Source of the DNA: Rhodothermales bacterium
GTDB taxonomy: Bacteria > Bacteroidota > Rhodothermia > Rhodothermales > JANQRZ01
Assembly (NCBI GenBank): GCA_028284265.1
Contig: JANQRZ010000018.1
Coordinates: 173,385 to 237,384, forward strand
Length of the DNA stretch: 64,000 nucleotides
Reading direction: 5' to 3'
The notes under the pieces were generated by a model. The model saw only the letters and a list, made by a program, of their open reading frames with translations, did no database searches and was not told where the DNA came from. Below, in pieces: positions 15,359 to 24,190 of this stretch (position 1 is the first letter of the stretch; each line of letters begins with the position of its first letter). The translations under genes and the position numbers were made by a program.

Positions 15359-17842
15359 ATGATCGGAATGATTGGGAGTCTGCTGATCCTCGTCGCCTTC
15401 GTAGCGACGATTCTCTCCGGCGTCGCCTACGTCAAGGCGACACGCACGCCTGCCGAGGCTGCGGCATGGAAACGGATCGGACGTGGAAGCTGGTTCGTCA
15501 TGACGGGAACGAGTCTCGTGGCGTTCGGCATCCTTGTGTCGCTCTTCGCGCGGCACCAGTACCAGTACGCCTACGTCTACCAAAACTCCGGCAACGACCT
15601 CCCGACCTACTTCACGATTGCCGCAACGTGGGCCGGGCAGGAAGGCTCGTTCCTGCTCTGGATCGTCTTCAACGCGCTCCTCGGCCTCTTCCTGATCCGC
15701 TGGGGCGCACGCACCGCGACGGGCCGCGATGCGGAACTCCGGCGAACGTTCGAGCCACCCGTGCTCGCCGTCTTCGCGCTAGGCCAGGCCTTTTTGCTGT
15801 CGATGGTGGTCGGCCTCAAGCTAGGCGGATTGGAGATCGGAGCTTCACCGTTCCTCACCCTCGCAGCCAAGTTTCCCGACGCACCTGTGCTACAAGTCGC
15901 AGGCTACATCCCGCCTGACGGAAACGGTCTCAATGACCTCTTGCAGAACTACTGGATGACGATTCACCCGCCGACGCTCTTCGTCGGGTTCGCGTCGATG
16001 ATGGTGCCGTTTGCCTTCGCCGTGGCGGGGCTGTGGACGCGGCAGTACACGCAGTGGGTCAAGCCCGCACTGCCGTGGACGCTCTTCGCCAACCTCGTGC
16101 TTGGCGTCGGGATCGTGATGGGCGGGTACTGGGCCTACGTCACGCTCTCGTTCGGCGGCTACTGGGCGTGGGACCCGGTTGAGAACTCCAGCCTCGTGCC
16201 GTGGCTGTTCGGGATCGCAGCGATCCACGCCATGATCGTGCAGAAGAAGAGCGCCGCCGGGCACAAGAGCGCGCTGATCCTGAGCATTGCCGCGTTCATG
16301 TTCGTCGTCTACTCCACCTTCCTCACCCGCAGCGGCATCCTCGGCGACGTGAGCGTCCACTCGTTCGTGGACCTCGGCCTCTACAACCAACTCCTGATCT
16401 GGATTCTGACGATGGGCGTCGTCGGGTTCGGACTCTTCGCCTACCGCTACAGCGAGTTGCCCGCGCCGCGCACGCCGCCTGCGACCCTCAGCCGCGAGTC
16501 GATGATCTTCACCGGGGCACTGACGCTGTGCCTGATGGGCCTCGTCATCATCGTCGGGACGAGTGCGCCCATCCTCGGGCGGATTTTCCGTGACAACCCG
16601 GCGGGCGTGGCGATCTCGTTCTACAATACATGGACGCTCCCGCTGGCCGTCGTCGTGGCCTCGCTTGCGGGCCTCGGGCAACTGTTCTGGTGGAAGAAGA
16701 TGACGGTCGAGAACGTCAACCGGGCACTCCTCAAGCCGCTCGCGCTGACGGTTGCCTCGACTGCCGCCGTGCTCGTCCTTACGCCGTTCGTCCCAATGAC
16801 GACAGCCCCGGCACCGACGCTCGCAGCAGAAGCTCCGCAAGCGATTGAAGCCAACCTCGGGGGCGGCCTCGAAGCGTTCTGGATGAGCTATGGCCAGAGC
16901 CTGATGCTGCTTCTCCTGCTGTTCGCCGCCTTCTTCGCGTTCTATGGCAACGGGGCCGTGCTGTGGCGCATCGCACGCGGCAACCTGAAGCTCGCAGGCG
17001 GCTCCATCACCCATGTCGGCTTTGCGCTGATGCTGCTCGGCATCTTCTCCTCATCCATCTTCAACAACCCGCTAACCGATGGCCAAGGAGCGGACCTGCG
17101 CGGCGATCGCGATAACTTCATCCTCCAACTCGGGCAGGAGAAGACTGTCGAAGGCTGGACGGTGGGCTACGACGGCAAATACTTCAACGAGCGGGGCCGG
17201 ACGGTCTATGCGCTCGATGTGGCCGCGCCGAATGGTCGATCCTTCCGCACAGCCAACGTGGTCTACCAATCGGACTCCGAGCAGTGGATTCAGCAGCCAC
17301 ACGTCGAGAAGTTCGTGGATGAGGACCTGTATATCGCCATCTATCCGAGCGCGATGATGAGCGGCGGACAGTCAGAGCAGGCACCGGGCGAGTTGCTCCT
17401 CCGCCGGGGCGAAACCGCCCCCCTCGACAACGGTGCCTACACCGTCGAGTTCGTCGAGTACCAACTCGACCCCGAAGTCAACGATCTGCCCGCTGACTCA
17501 CTCGACCTCGCAGTAGGTGCTGTCCTCAATGTGACCAACACGGCATCGGGCGAGACCCAAACGATCCGCCCGGTCTACCTCATCCGCACCGACCGGCGGC
17601 AGGAGTTCGTCCAGACCCGCATCCCCGATTGGGACCTGAGCTTCGCCTTCACCGGCATGCAAGTCGATAACGACGCGGTAAACCTCGTCGTAGAGGGCGC
17701 GCAGACGGTGCCGGAAGAGTGGGTGGTGGTGCAGGCGTATCGCAAGCCGTTCATCAGCCTCCTCTGGCTAGGGACCATCGTGCTCGGCTTCGGCTTCGCC
17801 CTGTCTATCGTTCGGCGCGTACAGGAGGTGCGGGAGCGCTAA
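15359..17842 (+). CDS. ccmF: Cytochrome c-type biogenesis protein CcmF (haem lyase subunit)
   Basis: 827 aa with about 14-15 membrane segments. The tryptophan-rich haem-handling motif GGYWAWDPVENSS is at about 266-278, with conserved TIHPP (about 201-205) and LTRSGILGDVSVHSF. After the last core segments a large periplasmic-type domain (about 590-790) precedes a final membrane segment (about 795-815), making it longer than the E. coli protein (about 650 aa). CcmF joins haem to apocytochrome c with CcmH; the other ccm genes are not in the window. Its TAA overlaps the TAG of the convergent metal permease gene (17839-17842). A 151-base gap upstream may hold its promoter. Confidence 0.92.
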   Translation: MIGMIGSLLILVAFVATILSGVAYVKATRTPAEAAAWKRIGRGSWFVMTGTSLVAFGILVSLFARHQYQYAYVYQNSGNDLPTYFTIAATWAGQEGSFLLWIVFNALLGLFLIRWGARTATGRDAELRRTFEPPVLAVFALGQAFLLSMVVGLKLGGLEIGASPFLTLAAKFPDAPVLQVAGYIPPDGNGLNDLLQNYWMTIHPPTLFVGFASMMVPFAFAVAGLWTRQYTQWVKPALPWTLFANLVLGVGIVMGGYWAYVTLSFGGYWAWDPVENSSLVPWLFGIAAIHAMIVQKKSAAGHKSALILSIAAFMFVVYSTFLTRSGILGDVSVHSFVDLGLYNQLLIWILTMGVVGFGLFAYRYSELPAPRTPPATLSRESMIFTGALTLCLMGLVIIVGTSAPILGRIFRDNPAGVAISFYNTWTLPLAVVVASLAGLGQLFWWKKMTVENVNRALLKPLALTVASTAAVLVLTPFVPMTTAPAPTLAAEAPQAIEANLGGGLEAFWMSYGQSLMLLLLLFAAFFAFYGNGAVLWRIARGNLKLAGGSITHVGFALMLLGIFSSSIFNNPLTDGQGADLRGDRDNFILQLGQEKTVEGWTVGYDGKYFNERGRTVYALDVAAPNGRSFRTANVVYQSDSEQWIQQPHVEKFVDEDLYIAIYPSAMMSGGQSEQAPGELLLRRGETAPLDNGAYTVEFVEYQLDPEVNDLPADSLDLAVGAVLNVTNTASGETQTIRPVYLIRTDRRQEFVQTRIPDWDLSFAFTGMQVDNDAVNLVVEGAQTVPEEWVVVQAYRKPFISLLWLGTIVLGFGFALSIVRRVQEVRER

Positions 17843-18948
17843 TCCACCATCGACTCCTGCGCCCAGGCACGTCCCGGCTCCGTGAGCGAGAGCCTGTCGG
17901 CATCGCGGAGCACGTAGCCATCACGCACGGCAGCGTCGACGGCGAGGCGGGCGAAGTCGGGCGACCAGCGAAGGTGCTCTTGGAGGTGCGGCACGCGGCA
18001 CTCACGCTCCTCTTGCGGCGTGTTCTCGTGGTGGAGAAGATGCACGGTCAGCATTTTCTCGGCAAACGTCCGGCGCTGGCTGCGGCGGCGCTGCGCCTGC
18101 GCGACGAGGCCCCGCTCCGGCGCAAACGCGAACGTGAGCGCAAACGCCACCCCAGCCATCGTTGCCATCGCACCGGCAATCGACGTGTCGAAGAGGTTGG
18201 CCGTCCAGTAGCCGGCAATCGCCGAGAGCACCCCGATGCCCGCGCTCAGGCCGAGCATCGTCGTCAGCCGATCGGTCAGCAGGTAGGCCGTCGCGGGTGG
18301 CGCGATCATTAGCGCGACGACGAGGATCGACCCGACGGCATCGAACGCACCGACCGCCGTGACCGAGACAAGCGTCATGAGCGCATAGTGCAGCGCGCCC
18401 GGCGCGAACCCGAGCGCAGCCGCGAGACCCGCATCGAAGGTCGAGAGCTTCAGTTCCTTGAAGAAGACGGCGAGGAAGACGAGGTTGAGCACCAGAATCG
18501 GCCCCATCACCCAGAGCGCCTGCGGCCCGAGGTCCACACCGCCGACCTCAAAGCGATTGAACGGCGCAAAGGCGAGTTCACCGAGAAGCACGGCGTCTAC
18601 ATCAAGGTGAACCCCCGACGCGAAGCGGGCGATGAGGATGACACCCACCGAAAACAGAATCGGGAAGACAATGCCAATGGCGGCGTCCTCCTTCACGCGC
18701 TCGGTCCGACTGAGTGCTTCGATGAGTACGACGGTCAGTACACCCGTCGCCGCTGCCGCGACGATGAGCAGCGGGCTGGCGAGGTTCTCGGTGACGAAGA
18801 ACGCGAGCACGAGTCCGGGTAGGATAGCGTGGCTGATGGCATCGCTCATCAGCGAGACGCGCCGGAGGACGAGGAACACGCCGGGCAGCGCGCACGCCGC
18901 CGCTGTCACCGCCGCGATGAGTTGGATATCGAGTTGGGCTGGCGTCAT
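17839..18948 (-). CDS. Metal ABC transporter permease with C-terminal winged-helix tail (TroD/MntB type)
   Basis: 369 aa from ATG 18948, which overlaps the TGA of the upstream permease (ATGA). Residues 1-280 form an ABC-3 family permease with 7-8 membrane segments (LRRVSLMSDAISHAILPGL at about 28-46). Residues about 290-369 form a soluble domain (FAEKMLTVHLLHH...ARLAVDAAVRDGYVLR...LTEPGRAWA) that looks like a winged helix, absent from ordinary permeases. Such fusions recall chlamydial YtgCR, where the tail is a DtxR-type repressor. It is the last gene of the five-gene metal operon. The metal is Mn, Zn or Fe; the MntR-type regulator favours Mn. Confidence 0.88.
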   Translation of the reverse strand: MTPAQLDIQLIAAVTAAACALPGVFLVLRRVSLMSDAISHAILPGLVLAFFVTENLASPLLIVAAAATGVLTVVLIEALSRTERVKEDAAIGIVFPILFSVGVILIARFASGVHLDVDAVLLGELAFAPFNRFEVGGVDLGPQALWVMGPILVLNLVFLAVFFKELKLSTFDAGLAAALGFAPGALHYALMTLVSVTAVGAFDAVGSILVVALMIAPPATAYLLTDRLTTMLGLSAGIGVLSAIAGYWTANLFDTSIAGAMATMAGVAFALTFAFAPERGLVAQAQRRRSQRRTFAEKMLTVHLLHHENTPQEERECRVPHLQEHLRWSPDFARLAVDAAVRDGYVLRDADRLSLTEPGRAWAQESMVD

Positions 18949-20072
18949 CGCTCCTCCAGCCTCGTGTTCCGAGCAATCGCCGCCGCTGCCGCGAAGCCCG
19001 CGTCGGTGAGCGACCATTGAGCTTCACCTATCGGCTCCGCGAATCCACGCTCGGCGAGCGAGGCGAGTCCAGCTTTGACGCTCTCGGGGTGCGCCGTCAT
19101 CGTCTCCAGCGTAGCGACGGGGTGCGGGTGGCGCGGGTCGGTCGGGTGCTGAAGCGCCAGCGTGTAGAGGTCTTCGAGCACGCCGATCTCGCGGAGATTC
19201 GTCCGATTGCGGCGCGCCCGAAGCCACGCCGCGACCAAGCCGCGCTGCGGAGCAAACAGGAGCGACACGACGACCAGCACGCCCGCGAAGATCACGATGG
19301 TCGGGCCGGTTGGCAGGCGTGCGGTGGTAGCGCTGAGAATCGCCCCACCTGCCCCGGCGAGCGCACCGAAAAACGCAGCAATGCCCATCATCAGACCTAG
19401 ACGGTCGGTCCACTGCCGGGCCGCGGCCGCAGGCGCGACGAGGATCGCACTCATCAGCACGACTCCGACCGTCTGCAAGCCGATCACGATGGCGATAACA
19501 AGCAGTGTTGTGAGTAGGATGTCGAGCCGCCGCATCGGGAGGCCAAGGGAGGCTCCAAACTCGTCGTCGAAGGCCAGCAGCTTGAATTCCTTCCAGAACA
19601 AGAGCGCCACCCCGAGAGCGAGCACACCAAGCGTCGCCATCACCACGAGGTCCGAGGCAACGAGTGCTGCCGCCTGCCCGAAAAGGAAGGTATCGAGGCC
19701 CGCCTGATTTCCCGTCGGATGCCGCTGCACCGACACCAAGAGCACGAGGCCAAACCCGAAGAAGACAGAAAGCACCATCCCGAGCGCTGCGTCGTAGGGA
19801 ATTCGCGACCGGCGCACGACCGTCATCACCGCAAGCGTCCCGATCCACCCCGCAAGCGCCGCCCCGATGACAAGCACGAGCGGAGCTTTGCTCCCGGTCA
19901 GCATAAAAGCGAGCGCGACCCCCGGCAGCGCCGCGTGGCTGATTGCATCGCCGAGGAGCGACTGCCCTCGCAACACAGCATACGTTCCGAGCGACCCACT
20001 CACGATCCCGAGCGTCGCCGCGCCGAGTGCGACCGTGCGGAGGGTGTAGTCGAATAGGAGATCGTGGAGCAT
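18945..20072 (-). CDS. Metal ABC transporter permease with C-terminal winged-helix tail (TroC type)
   Basis: 375 aa. The ABC-3 permease core covers about 1-285 (LRGQSLLGDAISHAALPGV at about 34-52). The C-terminal ~85 residues (LREIGVLEDLYTLALQH...VKAGLASLAERGFAEP...WSLTDAGFAAAA) form a second winged-helix-like tail, related in layout but not obviously in sequence to that of the next gene. It is probably the partner of that permease in a heterodimeric channel. The start is 6 bases after the ATPase stop. Whether either tail binds DNA, metal or only regulates transport is unknown. Confidence 0.88.
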   Translation of the reverse strand: MLHDLLFDYTLRTVALGAATLGIVSGSLGTYAVLRGQSLLGDAISHAALPGVALAFMLTGSKAPLVLVIGAALAGWIGTLAVMTVVRRSRIPYDAALGMVLSVFFGFGLVLLVSVQRHPTGNQAGLDTFLFGQAAALVASDLVVMATLGVLALGVALLFWKEFKLLAFDDEFGASLGLPMRRLDILLTTLLVIAIVIGLQTVGVVLMSAILVAPAAAARQWTDRLGLMMGIAAFFGALAGAGGAILSATTARLPTGPTIVIFAGVLVVVSLLFAPQRGLVAAWLRARRNRTNLREIGVLEDLYTLALQHPTDPRHPHPVATLETMTAHPESVKAGLASLAERGFAEPIGEAQWSLTDAGFAAAAAIARNTRLEER

Positions 20073-20078
20073 GACAGC

Positions 20079-20825
20079 CTAGGGCTCGTTCACCGATGCT
20101 GCCTGAACGAACGGGATACGACCACCATAGGTCAACCGCAGGTTCTCTTCGGTAAACACCTCCGCGACGGGTCCAACGGCGAGGCGGCGGACGTTGAGCA
20201 AGAGTACCCAGTCGAAATACTCCGGCACGGTCTGCAAATCGTGGTGGACGACGACGAGCGTTTTGCCTGCCTGCCGAAGCTCTTGCAAGAGGGTCACGAT
20301 GGCGCGCTCGGTCGTAGCATCGACGCCCTGAAACGGCTCGTCCATGAAGTAGACCTGTGCGTCTTGGACGAGCGCACGGGCGAGGAACACGCGCTGCTGC
20401 TGTCCACCCGAAAGCTGTGAGATCTGCCGATCCGCGAGGTCCTGCATCCCAACTTTGTCGAGCGCTTCGAGGGCTGCCGCTCGCTCTTTCTTACCGGGCC
20501 GCTTGACCCAACCGAGCCGACCGTACAGGCCCATCATTACCACGTCGAGCACGCTCGTCGGGAAGTCCCAATCGACCGAGCCTCGCTGCGGGACGTAGGC
20601 GACGAGCGAGCGCTGCCGGGCGTAGGGTTCACCGTAGATCAGCGTCTGCCCGGCAGCCACGTCCACCAGTCCCAGCATCGCCTTGATGAGCGTCGTCTTA
20701 CCTGCCCCGTTCGGCCCAACAATCGCCATCAGCACGCCCTCGGGCACAGCGAGGTCTATGTCCCACAACACGGGCGTGTCACGGTAGGCGACGGTGAGGT
20801 CGGTGACGTCGATGGCGTTCGGCAT
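20079..20825 (-). CDS. Metal ABC transporter ATP-binding protein (TroB/MntB-ATPase type)
   Basis: 248 aa from ATG 20825, 4 bases after the binding-protein stop. Walker A GPNGAGKT (37-44), signature LSGGQQQRV (about 138-146), Walker B VYFMDEP (about 157-163) and the H-loop VVHHD are all present. The family-typical [13 protein letters not shown] marks it as the ATPase of Mn/Zn/Fe chelate importers. It powers the two downstream permeases. Confidence 0.93.
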   Translation of the reverse strand: MPNAIDVTDLTVAYRDTPVLWDIDLAVPEGVLMAIVGPNGAGKTTLIKAMLGLVDVAAGQTLIYGEPYARQRSLVAYVPQRGSVDWDFPTSVLDVVMMGLYGRLGWVKRPGKKERAAALEALDKVGMQDLADRQISQLSGGQQQRVFLARALVQDAQVYFMDEPFQGVDATTERAIVTLLQELRQAGKTLVVVHHDLQTVPEYFDWVLLLNVRRLAVGPVAEVFTEENLRLTYGGRIPFVQAASVNEP

Positions 20826-20829
20826 CGGG

Positions 20830-21774
20830 CTATCGCTCGGCGACCGGCTCGCCCACGAGCGCACCGACAATCGTATTCACGTTGTGCCGGATCATCCCCA
20901 CATAGGTGTCCGCGCCCGAATCTTCGCCACCGAGGGCGTCCGAGTAGAGGTTGCCGCCGATCTCGACCTCGAACCCGCGTGCCCGGACGGCCTCCCGCAC
21001 CGCCTCAATCGAACGCGCCGGGACGGACGACTCGACGAACATCGACGGAATCTGCCGCTCGGCGACAAAGGTGGCGAGGTTCTGCACGTCGGCGGTTCCT
21101 GCTTCGGTGGCCGTCGAGATGCCCTGCAGGCCGTGCACCTCGAAGCCGTAGGCACGACCGAAGTAGCCAAACGCATCATGTGCCGTAACGAGGACGCGCA
21201 GCGCCTCGGGCACACGCTCGACCTCGGCACGCACCCAGCGATCGAGGCTGTCGAGTTCAGCGACATACGCCTCGGTGCGGGCACGGTAGTCCACGGCGTG
21301 CGTCGTGTCGAGTGCAGCGAGCCGGTCGGCTACTGCCTCGGCAGCTTGCGTCCACATCGACACATCCATCCAGACGTGCGGGTCGTAGTTGCCTTCGTAC
21401 TCTGGCGGAGCGAAGAGTCGGTCGCGGTCGATCTCGTCGGTGACGGCGGCGGTACGATCCGCCATCCGCTCCAGAATCTCTCCCATCTTGCCTTCGAGGT
21501 GGAGGCCGTTGTAGAAGATGAGGTCGGCGTCGGTCATGCGGCGCACGTCGCCTTCGCTGGCCTTGTAGAGGTGCGGGTCGGTGCCCGGCCCCATCAGACC
21601 CTCCACCTCAACGCGCTCGCCACCGACCTGCCGAACAATATCGGCGATCATCGACGTGGTGGCGACGACGCGGACGGACCGCTCGCTGAGATCGCTATGC
21701 GCCGAGTCCGCACTGGAGCCGCAGCCTGCAAGCGGAAGAAGAAAAAGCAGGAGTAGGAAGAGTCTGTATATCAT
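20830..21774 (-). CDS. TroA-like metal-binding lipoprotein of ABC importer
   Basis: 314 aa, lipobox LAGC (Cys18). The cluster-9 ligand set is visible: His68 (TDPHLY), His133 (YDPHVW), His199 ([11 protein letters not shown]) and Asp279 (NLYSDALGG), the same ligand types and positions as Treponema TroA. His at the third position (Glu in strict Mn binders such as PsaA) allows Zn as well as Mn. No His-rich ZnuA loop is present. The ATG overlaps the regulator's TGA (ATGA, 21771-21774). Confidence 0.92.
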   Translation of the reverse strand: MIYRLFLLLLFLLPLAGCGSSADSAHSDLSERSVRVVATTSMIADIVRQVGGERVEVEGLMGPGTDPHLYKASEGDVRRMTDADLIFYNGLHLEGKMGEILERMADRTAAVTDEIDRDRLFAPPEYEGNYDPHVWMDVSMWTQAAEAVADRLAALDTTHAVDYRARTEAYVAELDSLDRWVRAEVERVPEALRVLVTAHDAFGYFGRAYGFEVHGLQGISTATEAGTADVQNLATFVAERQIPSMFVESSVPARSIEAVREAVRARGFEVEIGGNLYSDALGGEDSGADTYVGMIRHNVNTIVGALVGEPVAER

Positions 21775-22430
21775 GCGTCGTGAAGGTCCGTGATGAAGAT
21801 GAACTGTGCGGCGGTGCGCCCGACCATCTGCTCGGTGCCATCGACCAAGAGCGTGAGCGGCCCGTCGAAAGGGGCCACGGCGACAACTTCGACCGGCGTC
21901 TGTGGGTAGAGGCCGAGGCCGCCGACATAGCGCAGGAGTTCAGCGTCGTGGTCCGAGACTTCGGCGACGGTGCCGCGTTGCCCGGCTTCCAGTTCGGCGA
22001 GCGGCGTCGTGTCACGCTCGGTGATGACGAGGTCGAGCGATGGGATCGGCGCGCCGTGTGGATCAACGGTCGGGTTGCCGAGCGCGGCAGCGATGCGGGC
22101 TTCGAGGTCTTCGGAGAGGACATGTTCGATCTTCTCGGCCTCGGCGTGAACACAGTCCCACGGCACGCCGAGCGCCTCGTGGAGGTAGGCCTCGATGAGC
22201 CGGTGGTGACGAATCACCTCGAGCGCAATCTTCCGCCCCGCCTCACGCAGCGTCACGCCGCGATAGGGCTCGTGCGCGACGAGGTTCATCTCGGCCAGCT
22301 TCTTAATCATGCCCGTCACCGAGGCCGCTGTGACACCGAGTCGCTCGGCAAGAGCTGACGTCGCCACGGCCTCGCCACGGCCAAGGTCGTAGATGGTTTT
22401 GAGGTAATCCTCGACGGCCTGCGTATGCAT
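21771..22430 (-). CDS. mntR: MntR/DtxR-family metal-dependent repressor
   Basis: 219 aa from ATG 22430 (GTG 22433 is possible). N-terminal winged helix (about 1-65; SALAERLGVTAASVTGMIKKL), dimer/metal domain (about 65-140) with HH at about 77 and AEKIEH, where Glu-x-x-Glu-His matches the MntR set rather than the Cys/Met of DtxR/IdeR, and a C-terminal FeoA-like SH3 domain (about 148-219). It should sense Mn and repress the operon it heads. Two overlapping palindromes lie 26-55 bases upstream of its start. Confidence 0.9.
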   Translation of the reverse strand: MHTQAVEDYLKTIYDLGRGEAVATSALAERLGVTAASVTGMIKKLAEMNLVAHEPYRGVTLREAGRKIALEVIRHHRLIEAYLHEALGVPWDCVHAEAEKIEHVLSEDLEARIAAALGNPTVDPHGAPIPSLDLVITERDTTPLAELEAGQRGTVAEVSDHDAELLRYVGGLGLYPQTPVEVVAVAPFDGPLTLLVDGTEQMVGRTAAQFIFITDLHDA

Positions 22431-22455
22431 CACTACTTGACAGTTGGTATTGCTA

Positions 22456-22485
22456 TCGGCTAATTTATAGATTAGCCGAGGCTAA
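22456..22485. promoter_or_regulatory. Overlapping palindromic operators between mntR and the divergent OMP gene
   Basis: Box 1 is a perfect 9-bp inverted repeat TCGGCTAAT / ATTAGCCGA with spacer TTATAG (22456-22479). Box 2, TTAGCC-GA-GGCTAA (22472-22485), overlaps its right arm. The TTAGCC/GGCTAA wording resembles DtxR/IdeR/MntR-type operators. On the plus strand TTGGTA and TATAGA (16-base spacing) and on the minus strand TTGATT and TATAAA fall across the boxes, so both divergent promoters could be repressed from here. Confidence 0.75.
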
Positions 22486-22518
22486 ATCAAGTCTTTGTAC
22501 CACCAATCTTTTTCCTCA

Positions 22519-23241
22519 ATGCCCTACCGCTTCTTTTTGCTACTGTGCCTTACCGTCCCGGCCTCCGCCCAACCCATCCACGACCTTATCACGGACCGCC
22601 CGGATTTCACTGAGAGCGCCGTGGTCGTCCCGCTCGGCCACATCCAAGTGGAAACCGGAGCCACATTCGCGTTCGATTCAGACACCGAGATCATCTCTGG
22701 TCCAGAGTTGCTCATTCGGTGGACACCCCTCGACCGCATCGAGCTTCGATTCGGCGCGCCCGACTACATCGGTGGCGATGGCACCTCCGGCTTCGCCGAT
22801 CCCTCGCTCGGCCTTAAGGCCCAGTTTGGCCCGGTCAACGCTTGGGACGTTGGCCTGATCGCCACTGTCTACCTTCCGGTCGGCGATGACAAGCTCAGCA
22901 CCGGATCGGTCGATCCCGAGATCATCGCCACTATGGGCCGCGATCTCTCATCAGGGATCAGCCTCGGCGGCCAAATGCTCGCGGCGCGCGATGGGAGCAC
23001 AAACCTGTGGACGGTCGGAGGATCGCTCGTTGCTGGTTTTGCTCTGGGACGCAGTCCCGTGGGGACGTTCTTCGAGATCGCCACGCTGGCACCGGAGGAG
23101 CAAGAAAGCGAGACCATCTTGAATCACGGATACACGATCCTTGTGAGTCGCAATATCCAGTTTGATGCCTACGGCGGCGTTGGCCTTACGGACGCAGCCC
23201 CTGACTTCGCGCTCGGTGTCGGCCTCACCGTTCGACAGTAG
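22519..23241 (+). CDS. Outer-membrane beta-barrel protein (phenol MetA-pathway/transporter family type)
   Basis: 240 aa from ATG 22519, chosen because it puts the signal peptide (ending SAQ) at the N-terminus. It begins ITDRPDFTESAVVVPLGHIQVETG, a start typical of the PF13557 'transporter/MetA-deg' outer-membrane family, then alternating strands (IELRFGAPDY, VGLIATVYLPVGDDKLS) and a C-terminal aromatic-poor strand ending GLTVRQ. It is divergent from mntR and shares the operator region, so metal-regulated expression and a role in metal passage across the outer membrane are plausible but unproven. Confidence 0.7.
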   Translation: MPYRFFLLLCLTVPASAQPIHDLITDRPDFTESAVVVPLGHIQVETGATFAFDSDTEIISGPELLIRWTPLDRIELRFGAPDYIGGDGTSGFADPSLGLKAQFGPVNAWDVGLIATVYLPVGDDKLSTGSVDPEIIATMGRDLSSGISLGGQMLAARDGSTNLWTVGGSLVAGFALGRSPVGTFFEIATLAPEEQESETILNHGYTILVSRNIQFDAYGGVGLTDAAPDFALGVGLTVRQ

Positions 23242-23246
23242 ACTGA

Positions 23247-24104
23247 TTACGCACCGCGTCGCCCCCAGACGATGCGGGGGCGGCCTGAGAGGTCCGATTT
23301 GATAGTGGTGTCCGTATAGTCCTCCTCTTCCAGAAGTGCATAGACCGCATCGGCGTAGTCGGTGTGTGTCTCAAAGACGAGCAACCCGTTCGGTTTGAGC
23401 ACGCGCGAGGCGTGACCGATGATGGCGCGGTAGTGGACCAGCGGATCGCCCCCGGTGAAGAGCGCAGTCGGCGGCTCAAAGTCACGCACTTCGGATTCGA
23501 GTGAAGCCGCCTCCCTGTCCGGGATGTACGGTGGATTAGCGATGAGTGCATCGAAGCAGGCCGGGACGCCCTCGGCGAAAGCGGGCGCGAGCGCATCGGC
23601 GCGGATGAATGACACGTCGAGGGCGAGGCGGTCGGCGTTCTCGGCAGCGACGGCGAGGGCATCTTCGGACACATCGCAGGCAAAGACCTCGGCGTCGGGG
23701 CGTTCGTGCTTGAGGGCGAGGGCGATGGCTCCGCTGCCGGTCCCCATGTCTAGCACCCACGGCTTGCGCACACCTTCAAGCCGCTTGAGCGCGGCCTCGA
23801 CGACCTCTTCCGTTTCAGGACGAGGAATGAGCACGGCGGGCGTCACCCGAAGCCGGATGCCGTAGAAATCTGCGTGGCCGACAACGTACTGGAGCGGCTC
23901 GCGCCCGAGGCGGCGCACCATCATCGCCTCGAAGACCTCCGCCTCTTCGGCTGTCACCGGCTCGTCGAGATGCGTTAGCAGCGAGGTTCGGTCCAGCCCC
24001 AGCGCGCCTTCGAGCATCCACTCGGCGTTGCGGCGCACGTTCTCGATCCCGGCCTCGCCGAGCCGGTCGGTCGCCGCGTCGAGCAGGGTGCGCCGGGTTT
24101 TCAT
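23247..24104 (-). CDS. prmC: Release factor glutamine N5-methyltransferase
   Basis: 285 aa, full length. An N-terminal helical domain (1-80) precedes a Rossmann methyltransferase with the SAM-binding LDMGTGSG (118-125), the PrmC-specific VLIPRPETE (91-99) and the catalytic NPPY (190-193). It methylates the GGQ glutamine of peptide-chain release factors. It is convergent with the outer-membrane protein gene and divergent from the SDR gene. Confidence 0.94.
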   Translation of the reverse strand: MKTRRTLLDAATDRLGEAGIENVRRNAEWMLEGALGLDRTSLLTHLDEPVTAEEAEVFEAMMVRRLGREPLQYVVGHADFYGIRLRVTPAVLIPRPETEEVVEAALKRLEGVRKPWVLDMGTGSGAIALALKHERPDAEVFACDVSEDALAVAAENADRLALDVSFIRADALAPAFAEGVPACFDALIANPPYIPDREAASLESEVRDFEPPTALFTGGDPLVHYRAIIGHASRVLKPNGLLVFETHTDYADAVYALLEEEDYTDTTIKSDLSGRPRIVWGRRGA

Positions 24105-24190
24105 GGATCAACCGGAGTAAGAGTCGATAGAAGCACGCCCCTCTAACATACGTCGGCGCTCGGATTTGCGCGACATCTCGCCCCTGCCTC

